Shown in pieces: positions 25,556-34,607 of a DNA stretch of 64,000 bases. Where the stretch lies: assembly GCA_964620125.1 (NCBI GenBank), contig CAZUGQ010000017.1, positions 1 to 64,000 of the forward strand, read 5' to 3'. Source of the stretch: OLB6 sp964620125 (GTDB taxonomy: Bacteria; Bacteroidota; Ignavibacteria; Kapaibacteriales; Kapaibacteriaceae). Position 1 is the first letter of the stretch. Each line of letters starts with the position of its first letter. The notes under the pieces are model-generated. The model was given only the letters and a program-made list of their open reading frames with translations. It did no database searches and had not been told where the DNA came from. A program made the position numbers and the translations under genes.

Positions 25556-26797
25556 CTAACGAAGAATGGTGAACACGGCTGCATTCCGTCCGTTGGTCAC
25601 AACATACATCCCGGTAGCCAAAGTGCTCACGTTTAGAGTTCCCAACGTTGCGTCTACACATTCTGCAGAGTACGTGCGCCCATCACTGCCCAGGATTACA
25701 AAACTGCCCGCAGTAGCTGAGAACGGAACGTGAAGCGTAGTACCATCGCAATGAATGTGTGTAGCAACACTCCGATCCTCGGAAACACTGGTTGCCGTTT
25801 GAGGATATACCAGCACGTTTCCGGTACCAGTGTAACCACCCGTAACGTAGGATAGGCCAACCCAGAGCTTATCACCAATGGCGGCAATGGGGTCAGCCTT
25901 AGCCGGAAGCTGAATGGTGCCAACCAGTGTGCCATCCGATCTGCGGAAGGTGTGTACGGTGGAGGCATAGGTGGTTACGAAAACGAAGTCATCATTGATT
26001 GCCACTTCACGTGGTCCGTTGAATCCGCTTGTAGGTGTAGGCCACGTAGCCGTTACCGTTCGTGTGGTCACGTCAACCACCTTGATGGCATGTTCGCCAC
26101 TCATGGCCACATACAGCACACCTGCCGCTTCGTCGATAGCCATGTGATTGGGAGTGTCGCCAATGGTGATGGACTGTGTAACGCCAATCTGATCTATGAA
26201 CACCAGCGATCCCGTTCCCGTCCCCATGAGACCTTCGCACAATGTAATGGCTGTGGTTCGATCAGCCTTCTGGAAGAAAACCGTTTGTTGTGGGTTTACT
26301 CCCACGGAAATTTCCCGAGCTGCAAGACTGGGCAGGTCAAAAACAACGACCGTACCGGGATCCGTGTAATTAGGCCTACTGCTTATGAACAGCCGCTGTG
26401 TTGCCGGGTGATAGGCTGAAGCACTGTTTGGACCAATCCATATCGGAGTTGCACTCCGCTCCTGGGTTCTGGAAGTGTAGCTGATAACTGTGTCTCCAAT
26501 ACCAAACACCATCAAACCCAGTATCGGGTCGAATGCCGGTCTGTTCACCGAAGTGGACGACCAAGGAAGAGTGAGTGTGCGTTGCACATCGAATGAAGAA
26601 GCGTTGACGATAAGCCACTGTGCGGCTTTGTCACCGTCATCGAACATGCCATCGTAGTCTGCATCTACCTGGCCGGTAAATACGTGCACCACATCATTGT
26701 CCGGAATGATGGATGCTACAATTGGCTGAGTGGGAACTGTTACCTGCGATATGGCAGGAACACAAACGAGCAGAAACGCCAACGCAAGGCTGCGCAT
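25556..26797 (-). CDS. secreted YVTN-type beta-propeller with T9SS-like C-terminus
   Basis: 413 residues. A signal peptide (about 1-18, ending in ISQ) is followed by repeats of the 40-residue YVTN/lactonase propeller type (TLYVAMSGEHAIKVVDVTTRT-like segment around residue 215). The last 75 residues (SFVILGSDGRTYSAE ... ATGMYVVTNGRNAAVFTILR, ends only) look like a type IX sorting domain. I take the ATG at 26797, which has a strong GGAGG 6 nt upstream. Function unknown: such propellers bind ligands or hydrolyse lactones. Shares an operon with the PAP2 gene. Confidence 0.72.
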   Translation of the reverse strand: MRSLALAFLLVCVPAISQVTVPTQPIVASIIPDNDVVHVFTGQVDADYDGMFDDGDKAAQWLIVNASSFDVQRTLTLPWSSTSVNRPAFDPILGLMVFGIGDTVISYTSRTQERSATPIWIGPNSASAYHPATQRLFISSRPNYTDPGTVVVFDLPSLAAREISVGVNPQQTVFFQKADRTTAITLCEGLMGTGTGSLVFIDQIGVTQSITIGDTPNHMAIDEAAGVLYVAMSGEHAIKVVDVTTRTVTATWPTPTSGFNGPREVAINDDFVFVTTYASTVHTFRRSDGTLVGTIQLPAKADPIAAIGDKLWVGLSYVTGGYTGTGNVLVYPQTATSVSEDRSVATHIHCDGTTLHVPFSATAGSFVILGSDGRTYSAECVDATLGTLNVSTLATGMYVVTNGRNAAVFTILR

Positions 26798-27061
26798 GGC
26801 TACCTCCAAGATACCGTCGTTCAGCGCGACGGCGCGGCAACGCCGCTGGTGATATGATATCCTGGCAGGTATTCCGACTTCGGCTTCGTCCTCCTCATCC
26901 GCCTTCCCAAGCCCCTTTCCGAGGAACTCAGTGGCTGCCCTTGCGGGCGTGGATGACTCGTCAGCCGTTACGGCGGCGCGACCGTGCGGGAGTTACACCC
27001 GCTTCCCTCATTGCGTTGCTTGTGGCAACGACCAGGACGTGAGCTGCAAAGGTACGGCCAA

Positions 27062-27069
27062 TATCTTTG
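27062..27069 (+). promoter_or_regulatory. TATCTTTG box abutting the MFS start codon
   Basis: TATCTTTG fits the Bacteroidota -7 consensus TAnnTTTG exactly and ends 3 nt before the ATG at 27073. If it works as a promoter, transcription would begin at or within a base or two of the start codon. No clear -33 TTTG is visible at the usual distance. Confidence 0.4.
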
Positions 27070-27072
27070 CCC

Positions 27073-28275
27073 ATGCATCAACGCGCAATGGTATTCGCGA
27101 TCTGTTATCTGGCAACCGTATGTGCCGGAATTAGTGCGTCGTTATTCAGTCAGTACCTTCCTCCAATTGTATCAGCGATTACTGGTGCTGCCGATACCGG
27201 TACGATAGGCCGTATTGGCTCGTATGGAGGAGCATCGTTCCTGTTGGGGTGGGCTTTGGGTGCAGTAGTCACGGGTACGTTGGGCGACAGAGTAGGTAGG
27301 CGCATGGCTCTGTTCCTTGCTGTGTTGGTTTGCAGTATTGGAATCGGATCAACGGCACTTGCTCAGTCTGTACCAGCGTTACTTATCATCCGGTTCTTTA
27401 CCGGCGCTGGTGCTGGCAGCATCATTCTCATTGCAGCTGTATACGTGTCCGAGGCCTATGCACGCACGAATCGAGCTCGAATGGTTGGCATCGTAGCCAA
27501 CTCCTTCCCGATGGGATTCGTTGTAAGTGGGGTGATTGCAAGAAACGTAACCGACTGGCGTGCTGCTTATGTGGCAGGCTCGTCAACGATCGTTCTGGCC
27601 ATTGCCGTGTTGATACTCTTGCGTGAGAGTGATTGGTGGAAGACTAGCGAGGATGCTCGAGTGCAGACGCATTCACGTCGCACCTCTCTCCTTTCTCCAG
27701 AGTACCGTAAGGATCTGTTCGCAGGCATCGCTCTCTTTGGATCAATGCTCATTGCTTTATGGGCCGTGTTCGTGTGGCTGCCAACGTGGGTCGGGTCTCT
27801 CGCCCCCCCCCATCAGCGTAATGATCTGCGATCGATCACCAACATGCTACTTGGTTTTGGGTGTGTGGTAGGGGGCTTTGCCAGTGGACCCCTTGCCGAT
27901 GGAATTGGAAGGCGAGGTGCTGCCGCATTCGGTTATGTGGGGTGCTTGGTAACCACACTCCTGATCTTCCTGCCCACGCACGACGCAGGCTTCGTGCTCT
28001 ACGGCCTAGTGTTCATGCTGAGTTTCTTTATAGGCAGCAATCAAGGTGTACTGGTAGGGTACGTTCCGGAACTGTTTCCAACGCTGATACGCGGCACTGC
28101 CACCGGTGTATGTTTTAATGCAGATAGACTGGCAGGAGCACTCGGTGTTGGTGTGCTCATTGAGTTGTTTGGTGGCTACTCGCATGCCATCCTTGCCTTT
28201 GGTGCATCGTACCTGGTTGGCGTTGTGGCACTCACAGTAGCTCGCGAAACGCGAGGTGCTGATCTCCCGGCGTAA
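27073..28275 (+). CDS. MFS transporter, sugar/aromatic-acid permease-like
   Basis: 400 residues, about twelve membrane helices. The major facilitator motif A is GTLGDRVGRRMAL after the second helix, repeated weakly as GPLADGIGRRG in the second half. RGTATGVCFNADRLAG near helix 11 is typical of AAHS/metabolite:H+ symporters. The substrate is unknown. A nine-C tract (27803-27811, Ala-Pro-Pro-His codons) interrupts the codon pattern and could vary in length. No ribosome site is seen; a TAnnTTTG box abuts the start. The 3' end overlaps the convergent HAD gene by 44 nt. Confidence 0.88.
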   Translation: MHQRAMVFAICYLATVCAGISASLFSQYLPPIVSAITGAADTGTIGRIGSYGGASFLLGWALGAVVTGTLGDRVGRRMALFLAVLVCSIGIGSTALAQSVPALLIIRFFTGAGAGSIILIAAVYVSEAYARTNRARMVGIVANSFPMGFVVSGVIARNVTDWRAAYVAGSSTIVLAIAVLILLRESDWWKTSEDARVQTHSRRTSLLSPEYRKDLFAGIALFGSMLIALWAVFVWLPTWVGSLAPPHQRNDLRSITNMLLGFGCVVGGFASGPLADGIGRRGAAAFGYVGCLVTTLLIFLPTHDAGFVLYGLVFMLSFFIGSNQGVLVGYVPELFPTLIRGTATGVCFNADRLAGALGVGVLIELFGGYSHAILAFGASYLVGVVALTVARETRGADLPA

Positions 28276-28870
28276 CCAAACTAGCGCGCATGCCCAGCTT
28301 CCGTGCAGCGTTAACATTGGCCTTGCTGTCATCGAAAAGCACGGCTTGCTCTGGCAAAGCCCCCTCCTTCTCACACACATACAGGAATGCTTGAGGGTCA
28401 GGCTTGCGAACTCCGGTTCTACAACTAAAGTACGTGGCATCGAGACCCATCAACTGCGGTGTTCGCAGCTCTGGCATCGTGCGAAAGGCAAGCTGCAGGT
28501 GCGGTTCGGAGATGTTCGATAGCAGCACGACGCGAAGTGATGTTTCGAGTTCAGCTGCCTGCGGCTGAAATCGGTTCCTTAGTTGTACAGGCACATCACG
28601 GGCAAACTCGTAGGGGGCTATTAGAATGGAGTTCCATGCTCTCTCCATCTCCTCATCGGATGCAGTAAAGCCGAAGCGGGTTCTGAGATTCTGATAGAAC
28701 CATGTTGGTTCGAGCTGGCCTTTGTCGAACATTTCGAACAGTGCATCCTGATCATCAATACCAAAGCGGAATGGTGTGCCGTTGTATCCTGGCAAACGCA
28801 TGAATGCTTGAACAGTGCGGTTGAAATCGATCTCGTAGAGTACGTTACCAAGGTCTACAATAATGAGCAT
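28232..28870 (-). CDS. HAD-superfamily hydrolase (YihX-like)
   Basis: 212 residues. HAD motifs: DLGNVLYEID (nucleophile Asp6), LLSNIS (motif II), RKPDPQAF (motif III Lys) and LFDDSKANV (motif IV). The DLGNV start and cap placement resemble YihX, an alpha-glucose-1-phosphate phosphatase, but the substrate cannot be fixed. The ATG at 28870 opens the domain and is 4 nt after the stop of the PPIase gene, so the two are coupled. Its last 44 nt overlap the end of the convergent MFS gene. Confidence 0.85.
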   Translation of the reverse strand: MLIIVDLGNVLYEIDFNRTVQAFMRLPGYNGTPFRFGIDDQDALFEMFDKGQLEPTWFYQNLRTRFGFTASDEEMERAWNSILIAPYEFARDVPVQLRNRFQPQAAELETSLRVVLLSNISEPHLQLAFRTMPELRTPQLMGLDATYFSCRTGVRKPDPQAFLYVCEKEGALPEQAVLFDDSKANVNAARKLGMRASLVTPGDQHLAFRELL

Positions 28871-28874
28871 ACGG

Positions 28875-30653
28875 CTAATAGCGGAAGTAGAGCTTTCGAA
28901 GGTCCACAATCGTGGCACGCGATCGTACATCCATGAGCCAGCGCTCCCACACAGCTTGCCGTTGCTGCTGCAGATGGATGGAACCATCACCTTGGAGCCA
29001 TTCCGCGAAGGGGGGGGATGAAGATTTTGACAGAGTTGTGATGTTTACCACATACCAGCCGGCATCACCGCGGAAGGGGCCGATAAGGCCCGTGGAGGAG
29101 GAACGCCGGATGGCGAGTGATGCCACCATGTCGAACACCTCCGGGCCAACAAAGCCCGATCCATCAAGGGTCTGGTCGCGCCAGATGGACATACCAGGAA
29201 GCTGTTCAGCAACAAAGAGACGTCCATCATCGAGCACTGTACAAACAGCACGCATGGACTGTGCCTGACGTTCCAGGCGTGTACATGCATAGTCGCGCTG
29301 GATGTCGGCAATGATGCGACTGCGTGCAGCTTCGACAGGCATAGGCCCGGCAGGGATAGAGTCCATCACAATGGCAAGCACGAATCCACTGTCGGGAGTA
29401 TCAACTGGCTCCGTCATACCACCCACCTGCACCTCGAAAGCAGCCTGCACCAGTCGGTAGCTGTCGTACAACTTGTCGGTGGGAGAAATCCACGGACTCA
29501 CGGTAAGGGGCTTTCGGAACGTTTCGGCGATGTGGATAGGCGTTTTCCCGTCGGCGAACATTTGTGCCGCCGTGCGCACTTCGGCGATGAGGCTATCCGT
29601 AGTTGTCTGGCCTGGCTGCACTGGTGCAATGATTGCACGAACAACATAGGTTGGTTCTTTCGTAGAGCTCGGTAAGGAGAGCACGCTATCCACCAGCAGT
29701 ACATGAATGCCAAGAGGATGGAACACCGGACCGATGCATGTTCCGGGCTTTCCATCGCGCGTGGATCGCACCAAGTCGTAGAATTCACGCACAGCGGCTG
29801 AGTCTGGGTGCAGCCGTACTTGGAGTGATTCAACGTCCTTGGCTACTCCATTCCAGATGGAATCCCGTTTCCGTTGATCATGTGCCCCATTGATCATACC
29901 CACAAATGCTCGAACGTTGGAAATCACCAGTGAGCTATCGCTCGGAGAGGCTGTAGCAGCCCAGATGAACAAGCCAAGCTGCCGCATCTCTGTTGGAGTG
30001 GTGTATCGCAACGAGTCGGCCTTGAACCATGCAGTAATCTGCGCTTCGGATGGAGTAAAGCTCACGGTGGAACATGGCAGGTAAACAACGTCAGCCGTTG
30101 CACGATACAGGGTCTTATCGTACACCTCCAGCAGCTCCGCGGTATCGGTGGGAGCAAACTCAGCAATCAGCTCCTGCAACCGTTGCTTGCGGAGGAGAGA
30201 CGCCGTTCTGTTCCGGAGTTCTTCCACGCTTGCCTGCAATTGAGCCCGTGCCTCGCGAGAAGCCCGACCATTCGACCGTGCTTGCGCGAGTGAGTCGGGA
30301 TTTGAAAGCATGGCTTTCATGAGTTGAGGGTCGAACCTGCCCTTGGCGTCTACCACGCTTCTCCGAACAAAGTCTGGTGGCGCGAACACCAGCACGCTAT
30401 CAACGAACCGGTCTGAGACGTCGAGTCCGAGGCGTTTCGCTTCCTGGCGCAGGAGCACATCCTCGACCAAAGCATTCCAGGTTTGTTGCATAATGTCGGC
30501 AGCGGTAGCTGTGCCCACCGTAGCATTCAGCTCTGCCTTGCGTCCGACCTCTCTTGCATAGAATTCGAGCGCGATCGTGTCTGCATTCACAACACCCGCC
30601 ACAGGCTGACCGGCGAGTTGGAGGATGAGAATAGGGGTGAGGAGAGAAAACAT
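28875..30653 (-). CDS. periplasmic SurA/PpiD-like folding factor
   Basis: 592 residues. A hydrophobic N-terminus (about 3-20) is followed by a SurA-N-type helical domain (NADTIALEFYAREVGRK, WNALVEDVLLRQEAKRLGL) and a second region that fits a parvulin fold only loosely, ending with a C-terminal helix. Such proteins help outer-membrane proteins fold. Canonical parvulin active-site residues are not evident, so isomerase activity is doubtful. An eight-C tract lies near the 3' end (29010-29017 on the plus strand). I take ATG 30653. The gene is divergent from an Asp-box protein across a 235-bp gap holding the big palindrome. Confidence 0.72.
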   Translation of the reverse strand: MFSLLTPILILQLAGQPVAGVVNADTIALEFYAREVGRKAELNATVGTATAADIMQQTWNALVEDVLLRQEAKRLGLDVSDRFVDSVLVFAPPDFVRRSVVDAKGRFDPQLMKAMLSNPDSLAQARSNGRASREARAQLQASVEELRNRTASLLRKQRLQELIAEFAPTDTAELLEVYDKTLYRATADVVYLPCSTVSFTPSEAQITAWFKADSLRYTTPTEMRQLGLFIWAATASPSDSSLVISNVRAFVGMINGAHDQRKRDSIWNGVAKDVESLQVRLHPDSAAVREFYDLVRSTRDGKPGTCIGPVFHPLGIHVLLVDSVLSLPSSTKEPTYVVRAIIAPVQPGQTTTDSLIAEVRTAAQMFADGKTPIHIAETFRKPLTVSPWISPTDKLYDSYRLVQAAFEVQVGGMTEPVDTPDSGFVLAIVMDSIPAGPMPVEAARSRIIADIQRDYACTRLERQAQSMRAVCTVLDDGRLFVAEQLPGMSIWRDQTLDGSGFVGPEVFDMVASLAIRRSSSTGLIGPFRGDAGWYVVNITTLSKSSSPPFAEWLQGDGSIHLQQQRQAVWERWLMDVRSRATIVDLRKLYFRY

Positions 30654-30717
30654 GACGGAAACTACGGAGGAGGGTAGGTAGGGGCGGGGGAGATGCGGTT
30701 GTGGGATCGGAAAACGG

Positions 30718-30781
30718 AAAGGTACCGGGACAATAGGTGTCCCGGTACCAATACCGGGACACCTATTGTCCCGGTACCTTT
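30718..30781. repeat. 64-bp nested palindrome (four alternating 12-mers)
   Basis: Arms 30718-30747 and 30752-30781 are perfect reverse complements (30 bp) around a 4-nt centre (CCAA). Each arm is itself a hairpin: GGTACCGGGACA and its complement TGTCCCGGTACC around 5 nt (ATAGG or CCTAT). The element can form one long hairpin, two adjacent hairpins or a cruciform. It lies between the starts of two divergent genes, so it is not a simple end-of-gene terminator. Confidence 0.9.
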
Positions 30782-30795
30782 TCTTTCTCACTTTC

Positions 30796-30848
30796 CACCT
30801 CTTTCCCACCTCTTTCCCACCTCTTTCCCCACCTCTTTCCCACCTTCC
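30796..30848 (+). repeat. pyrimidine-rich 11-bp tandem repeat
   Basis: Four copies of CACCTCTTTCC (30796, 30807, 30818, 30830) plus a partial fifth. One strand is almost entirely C and T. It lies just beside the palindrome, upstream of the secreted Asp-box gene. Confidence 0.85.
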
Positions 30849-30888
30849 AGCACACTGCGCTTCCCACCTGATATCCCTAATTTCCTCT

Positions 30889-31920
30889 ATGCGCTACCTG
30901 CTCCCAATTCTCTTTCTCACAACCATCAGCTCAGGCCAGGTGATCAACCTGAAGATGGACTTCCAAACCAACAGCGTTATGCAGCTGGATCGTGCCGAAG
31001 ACGGGACCATTTGGGGGATTACCTCGAGCAACATCGACAGGTTGCCAACAATTGCGGGTGTGTGGGCCGTGCGCAGTACGGACGAGGGGAAGTCTTGGGA
31101 TACTTCATGCGTTACTGCAGACTGGTGGCGCTGGGGAGTTGACGTCTGCGCTGTGTCGGCTCAAACAGCATGGGTTGTAACTATGCGAGAGGACACAGTG
31201 GAACTGCGCCAGACTACCAACGGCGGAAAGTCATGGGCCGTGATACGCCCAGAAGCGGTTGGACTGGACAGACCGGTGAACGTTCATTTCTTTGATGCCA
31301 AACATGGCACCGTGCTGGGTACGCAAGGCCGACGCATCGAGCGTAAGTGGGTGGTTGCGCGCACGACTGATGGAGGAGCTACATGGACGCAAAGCCTACC
31401 AATGTTGGCAGAACCACCAACAGAGTCGCTGGCAGATCTTAACGATCGATCCGTCTCTTGGAACGATGACCACCTGTATGTAGCCATGAATTCGGGAAGA
31501 ATACTGCAGAGCACAGATCGCGGTGTGAGTTGGCGATTCCTGGTCTGCCCTTTGCGACCAATCACTGGCTTGATTGTACAAACGGCCGACGCAGCATCAA
31601 AGGGGGCAAGTACGCTTCGCGTATACTCTACAGGGTCGAACGGCGTTGTTCAATCAATGGAAACCACAACCGGTGATCAGTGGACGAATGTTGCCGTACC
31701 ACCTACACTGCATCACGTATATGGCCTGAGGCAGCTGATGAATGGTCGGATCGTGACGATCCCTCGATCCCTGCTGTCAGCAAACATGGTGGATGTACAC
31801 ACTGGCATGCCGCTGCCAGCGCCGCCACGCTGCGATGGCTTGCTCCCTACTGCCGACGGTGCTCTCCTAGGTCAGGAAGTGGTATGGGGCCAAGGTATCA
31901 TTCGGGTGCAGCTTCCTTAG
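30889..31920 (+). CDS. secreted Asp-box (BNR) propeller protein
   Basis: 343 residues. A signal peptide (MRYLLPILFLTTISSGQ) is followed by at least four Asp boxes: STDEGKSWD, TTNGGKSWA, TTDGGATWT and STDRGVSWR. This predicts a six- or seven-bladed beta-propeller, exported to the periplasm or beyond. No T9SS sorting domain is present. I take ATG 30889, which starts the signal peptide; the open frame runs further upstream through the repeats, where it has no protein-like composition. TAATTTCC ends 3 nt before the ATG. Function unknown. Confidence 0.75.
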   Translation: MRYLLPILFLTTISSGQVINLKMDFQTNSVMQLDRAEDGTIWGITSSNIDRLPTIAGVWAVRSTDEGKSWDTSCVTADWWRWGVDVCAVSAQTAWVVTMREDTVELRQTTNGGKSWAVIRPEAVGLDRPVNVHFFDAKHGTVLGTQGRRIERKWVVARTTDGGATWTQSLPMLAEPPTESLADLNDRSVSWNDDHLYVAMNSGRILQSTDRGVSWRFLVCPLRPITGLIVQTADAASKGASTLRVYSTGSNGVVQSMETTTGDQWTNVAVPPTLHHVYGLRQLMNGRIVTIPRSLLSANMVDVHTGMPLPAPPRCDGLLPTADGALLGQEVVWGQGIIRVQLP

Positions 31921-32201
31921 CCCCCCCCAACGCACCGTCAATTCGTGCACAACCGGCAGTACCGTTGAGATAGGCCATGAAATGCGCAAGCGTAAGGTTC
32001 GGAGAAACAGTTGATCAAACCTGCAGATCTGTGTAGGTTGAGCGGGCAAGTTCGATCATCATGCAGCGATGCACCGTGGCCAAGCCTGGGTACTTCGCAA
32101 TCTGGTAGCAATCGTAAACACGTGCCCGGAGCACAACTCATACCGCGCACACTGAACCGAGAAGAGGATGTTAACAACGTTGTTTCTGTGAGCCTTAAAT
32201 C

Positions 32202-33521
32202 GTGAACCGCCGACGTCTCCTTACATCGCTAGCAGCAGGTCTTGCAACGCCATTCGTGAATGCACCCTTGGCCTATGGTTCCAAACGGTTGCGCGAGACC
32301 ATTCTTGCACTCGATACCAAAGCCCCCTCCCCGTTACCAGAAGATGTAGCAAGCGACGAAGACTTCTGGCTTCCAATTCAACAGGCATATTCCGTTGACC
32401 GATCCATTATCAACTTGAACAACGGAGGTGTAGCACCTGCACCTCGATCTGTAATGGATACCTTCGTTCGTTTAACGCAACAGGCCAATCAAATCCCATC
32501 TTACGAGATGTGGCGTCACCAAGAGCCACACGTGGAAACCGTTCGTGTTGGACTTGCAGATCTCTTTGGATGTACAGCCGAGGAAATCGCCATTACTCGC
32601 AATGCCAGTGAAGCACTACAGACTGCACAGTTAGGAATACCCTTGCAGCCAGGCGACGAAGTGGTGATCAGTACACAGGACTACCCACGCATGCTTACCA
32701 CGTGGGATCAGCGAGCACGGCGCGAAGGCATCGTAGTGAAGAAGGTTACGATAGCTACACCTGTTTCGGATACTGAACAGGTTGTTCGGTCTTACGAGGA
32801 GGCCATTACTCCGCGCACGCGCGTGTTGCATGCATCACAAACGGTGTTCCTTACGGGACAAATTCTCCCCGTTAAGCAACTCTGTGATCTGGCCCGCAAA
32901 CACAACCTCATCAGCATCATTGACGGTGCTCATGCCTTTGCACAGTTCCCCACATCGCGCGATGCCATCGGCTGCGATGTGTATGGAACGTCGCTACATA
33001 AGTGGCTTAGTGGACCCATTGGTACTGGCATGTTGCATGTTAGAAAGGATCTGATACCACAGATATGGTCACTCATGGGGAGTGCCAAGGAGCAGGAAGC
33101 CAACATTCGCAAGTACGAAGAAATCGGTACCCACAGTGCCGCCATGCATAATGCGCTGATTGATGCCATTCACTTCAATCGATCCATCGGCTTTGAACGC
33201 AAGGCAGCCCGATTCCGATACCTGCATTCGTTATGGATTCACAGGGTAGGGGGCTTGGATGGAGTATCGTTTAACACTGCGATCAATGTACCTTCCAACC
33301 AGTGTGCACTCGTTAACGTGCACGTCGACGGTGTGGACCATGTCAAGCTAAGTGATTGGCTGATGAGCAAGCATCACATTTTTACCGTTGCAATCACCCA
33401 TGAGCAGTTCACAGGGTTGCGAATCACTCCGAACGTGTACACCACCGCGTATGAAATGGAGAGGTTCGCCAAGGCAATGGAGGAGGCAATACTAACCAGA
33501 CCTGCCGAAATTCGCGGCTAA
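32202..33521 (+). CDS. class V PLP-dependent aminotransferase/epimerase with Tat-like signal
   Basis: 439 residues, GTG start. The N-terminus NRRRLLTSLAAGLATP resembles a twin-arginine signal, so a folded, cofactor-loaded enzyme may be exported. The fold is class V (isopenicillin N epimerase, cysteine desulfurase-like): the PLP lysine is Lys267 in GTSLHKWLSGPIG, Asp241 in IIDGAHAFA pairs with the pyridine nitrogen, and TRNASEALQ binds phosphate. No catalytic cysteine loop of desulfurases is evident. The substrate is unknown. Upstream 281 nt hold no gene, only an eight-C run at 31921. A motif copy overlaps codons 39-41. Confidence 0.82.
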   Translation: MNRRRLLTSLAAGLATPFVNAPLAYGSKRLRETILALDTKAPSPLPEDVASDEDFWLPIQQAYSVDRSIINLNNGGVAPAPRSVMDTFVRLTQQANQIPSYEMWRHQEPHVETVRVGLADLFGCTAEEIAITRNASEALQTAQLGIPLQPGDEVVISTQDYPRMLTTWDQRARREGIVVKKVTIATPVSDTEQVVRSYEEAITPRTRVLHASQTVFLTGQILPVKQLCDLARKHNLISIIDGAHAFAQFPTSRDAIGCDVYGTSLHKWLSGPIGTGMLHVRKDLIPQIWSLMGSAKEQEANIRKYEEIGTHSAAMHNALIDAIHFNRSIGFERKAARFRYLHSLWIHRVGGLDGVSFNTAINVPSNQCALVNVHVDGVDHVKLSDWLMSKHHIFTVAITHEQFTGLRITPNVYTTAYEMERFAKAMEEAILTRPAEIRG

Positions 33522-33585
33522 CACCATTTGCCGATTCTGTGGAGATGGATCGTTTGCCGGTATCCAACAACAAAGGCTTTCGTTG

Positions 33586-34476
33586 ATGTACCAAGTACTC
33601 CTGTATTACAAGTTTGTTCACATCGAAGACCCAGAGCAGTTCGCCAGTAAGCACATGGATTTGTGTAGGGGGCTTGGGCTGCTGGGTCGGATTCTTGTGT
33701 CAACAGAGGGGATCAATGGCACCGTATCAGGAACCGTGGAACAATGCGCAGCCTATATGGATGCCATGCATGCTGACAGCAGGTTCGCAGATCTATGGTT
33801 CAAGATTGACGATGCAGAGCACCATGCCTTCCGGAAGTTATTCGTGCGAGTCAAGAAGGAACTCGTAACCTTCAACGCAGATCACCCCATTGATCCTTCG
33901 CGAAAAACCGGCCAGCGCCTAAGCCCCCTACAGTTCTATGAGATGCTTCAGCGAGATGACGTTGTGGTTCTCGATGGGCGCACCGATTATGAATATGACA
34001 TCGGACATTTCCGCGGCGCGATGCGTCCGCCTCTGCAATCTTTTCGTGAGTTTCCGCAATGGATCAAGGAGCACCTGTCCGAGTATAAGGACAAGCACAT
34101 CGTAACCTACTGTACCGGTGGTATTCGATGTGAGAAACTCACGGCCTATATGCTCGAAGAGAACTTCAAAAACGTGTATCAGCTAGATGGTGGCATTGTG
34201 ACGTATGGCAAGGACCCCGAGGTACGAGGGGCTTTGTGGGACGGGTACTGTTACGTGTTTGACAATCGCATCCTGGTGGACATCAACCACACGGACGATC
34301 ACCGCGCAACTGCCTCATGTTTCCATTGTGACAAGCCGGCCGAAAAACTCGTGAACTGTGCCAACATCGATTGTCACCGTCAGCACCCCGTCTGTGCCGA
34401 ATGCGAAGAACAAACCAAACGCTCATGCAGTGTGGAGTGTATGCATGCAGAGCGGAGGGAAGAGGTATACGGCTAA
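33586..34476 (+). CDS. trhO: tRNA uridine(34) hydroxylase, rhodanese-like (TrhO/YceA)
   Basis: 296 residues. An N-terminal ferredoxin-like domain (GINGTVSGT) is followed by a rhodanese domain with the catalytic Cys176 in TYCTGGIRCEK, and a C-terminal segment with cysteine pairs (CFHCDKP, CANIDCH, CAECEEQ) that is a typical zinc-binding tail of this family. TrhO makes 5-hydroxyuridine at the wobble position of tRNA with O2. I choose the ATG at 33586, not the TTG just before it. Two motif copies lie inside (33668, 33922). Confidence 0.9.
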   Translation: MYQVLLYYKFVHIEDPEQFASKHMDLCRGLGLLGRILVSTEGINGTVSGTVEQCAAYMDAMHADSRFADLWFKIDDAEHHAFRKLFVRVKKELVTFNADHPIDPSRKTGQRLSPLQFYEMLQRDDVVVLDGRTDYEYDIGHFRGAMRPPLQSFREFPQWIKEHLSEYKDKHIVTYCTGGIRCEKLTAYMLEENFKNVYQLDGGIVTYGKDPEVRGALWDGYCYVFDNRILVDINHTDDHRATASCFHCDKPAEKLVNCANIDCHRQHPVCAECEEQTKRSCSVECMHAERREEVYG

Positions 34477-34519
34477 GGTCACCCCATAACAACAGTGGCC
34501 CTGCGTAATTGCAGAGCCA

Positions 34520-34596
34520 TGGTAGTCCCGAGCAGATTCGAACTGCTGACTTCCAGCTTCGGAGGCTGGCGTTCTATCCAGCTGAACTACGGGACC
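34520..34596 (-). tRNA. tRNA-Arg (anticodon CCG)
   Basis: A complete cloverleaf on the minus strand: acceptor GGTCCCG with CGGGACT (one G-T pair at the end), D arm GTTC/GAAC with AGCTGGATA loop, anticodon arm CCAGC/GCTGG with loop CTCCGAA, T arm AGCAG/CTGCT with TTCGAAT, discriminator A and an encoded CCA. The anticodon CCG reads CGG arginine codons. A tandem array begins 12 nt upstream of its 5' end. Confidence 0.95.
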
Positions 34597-34607
34597 AGGA
34601 AGGCGAA

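Noticed and set aside
26798..27072. Possible small genes or a structured RNA in the 275-bp gap between the propeller and MFS genes
   Set aside because: Only short GC-rich stems and one motif copy are seen; no consistent frame or fold.
30654..30888. Upstream in-frame extensions of the PPIase and Asp-box proteins through the palindrome and repeat
   Set aside because: The extensions are translations of the repeats, and each gene has a signal-peptide start further in.
31921..32201. A short frame and possible RNA in the 281-bp gap before the PLP enzyme gene
   Set aside because: The frame has no start signal or family resemblance, and no stable structure was found.
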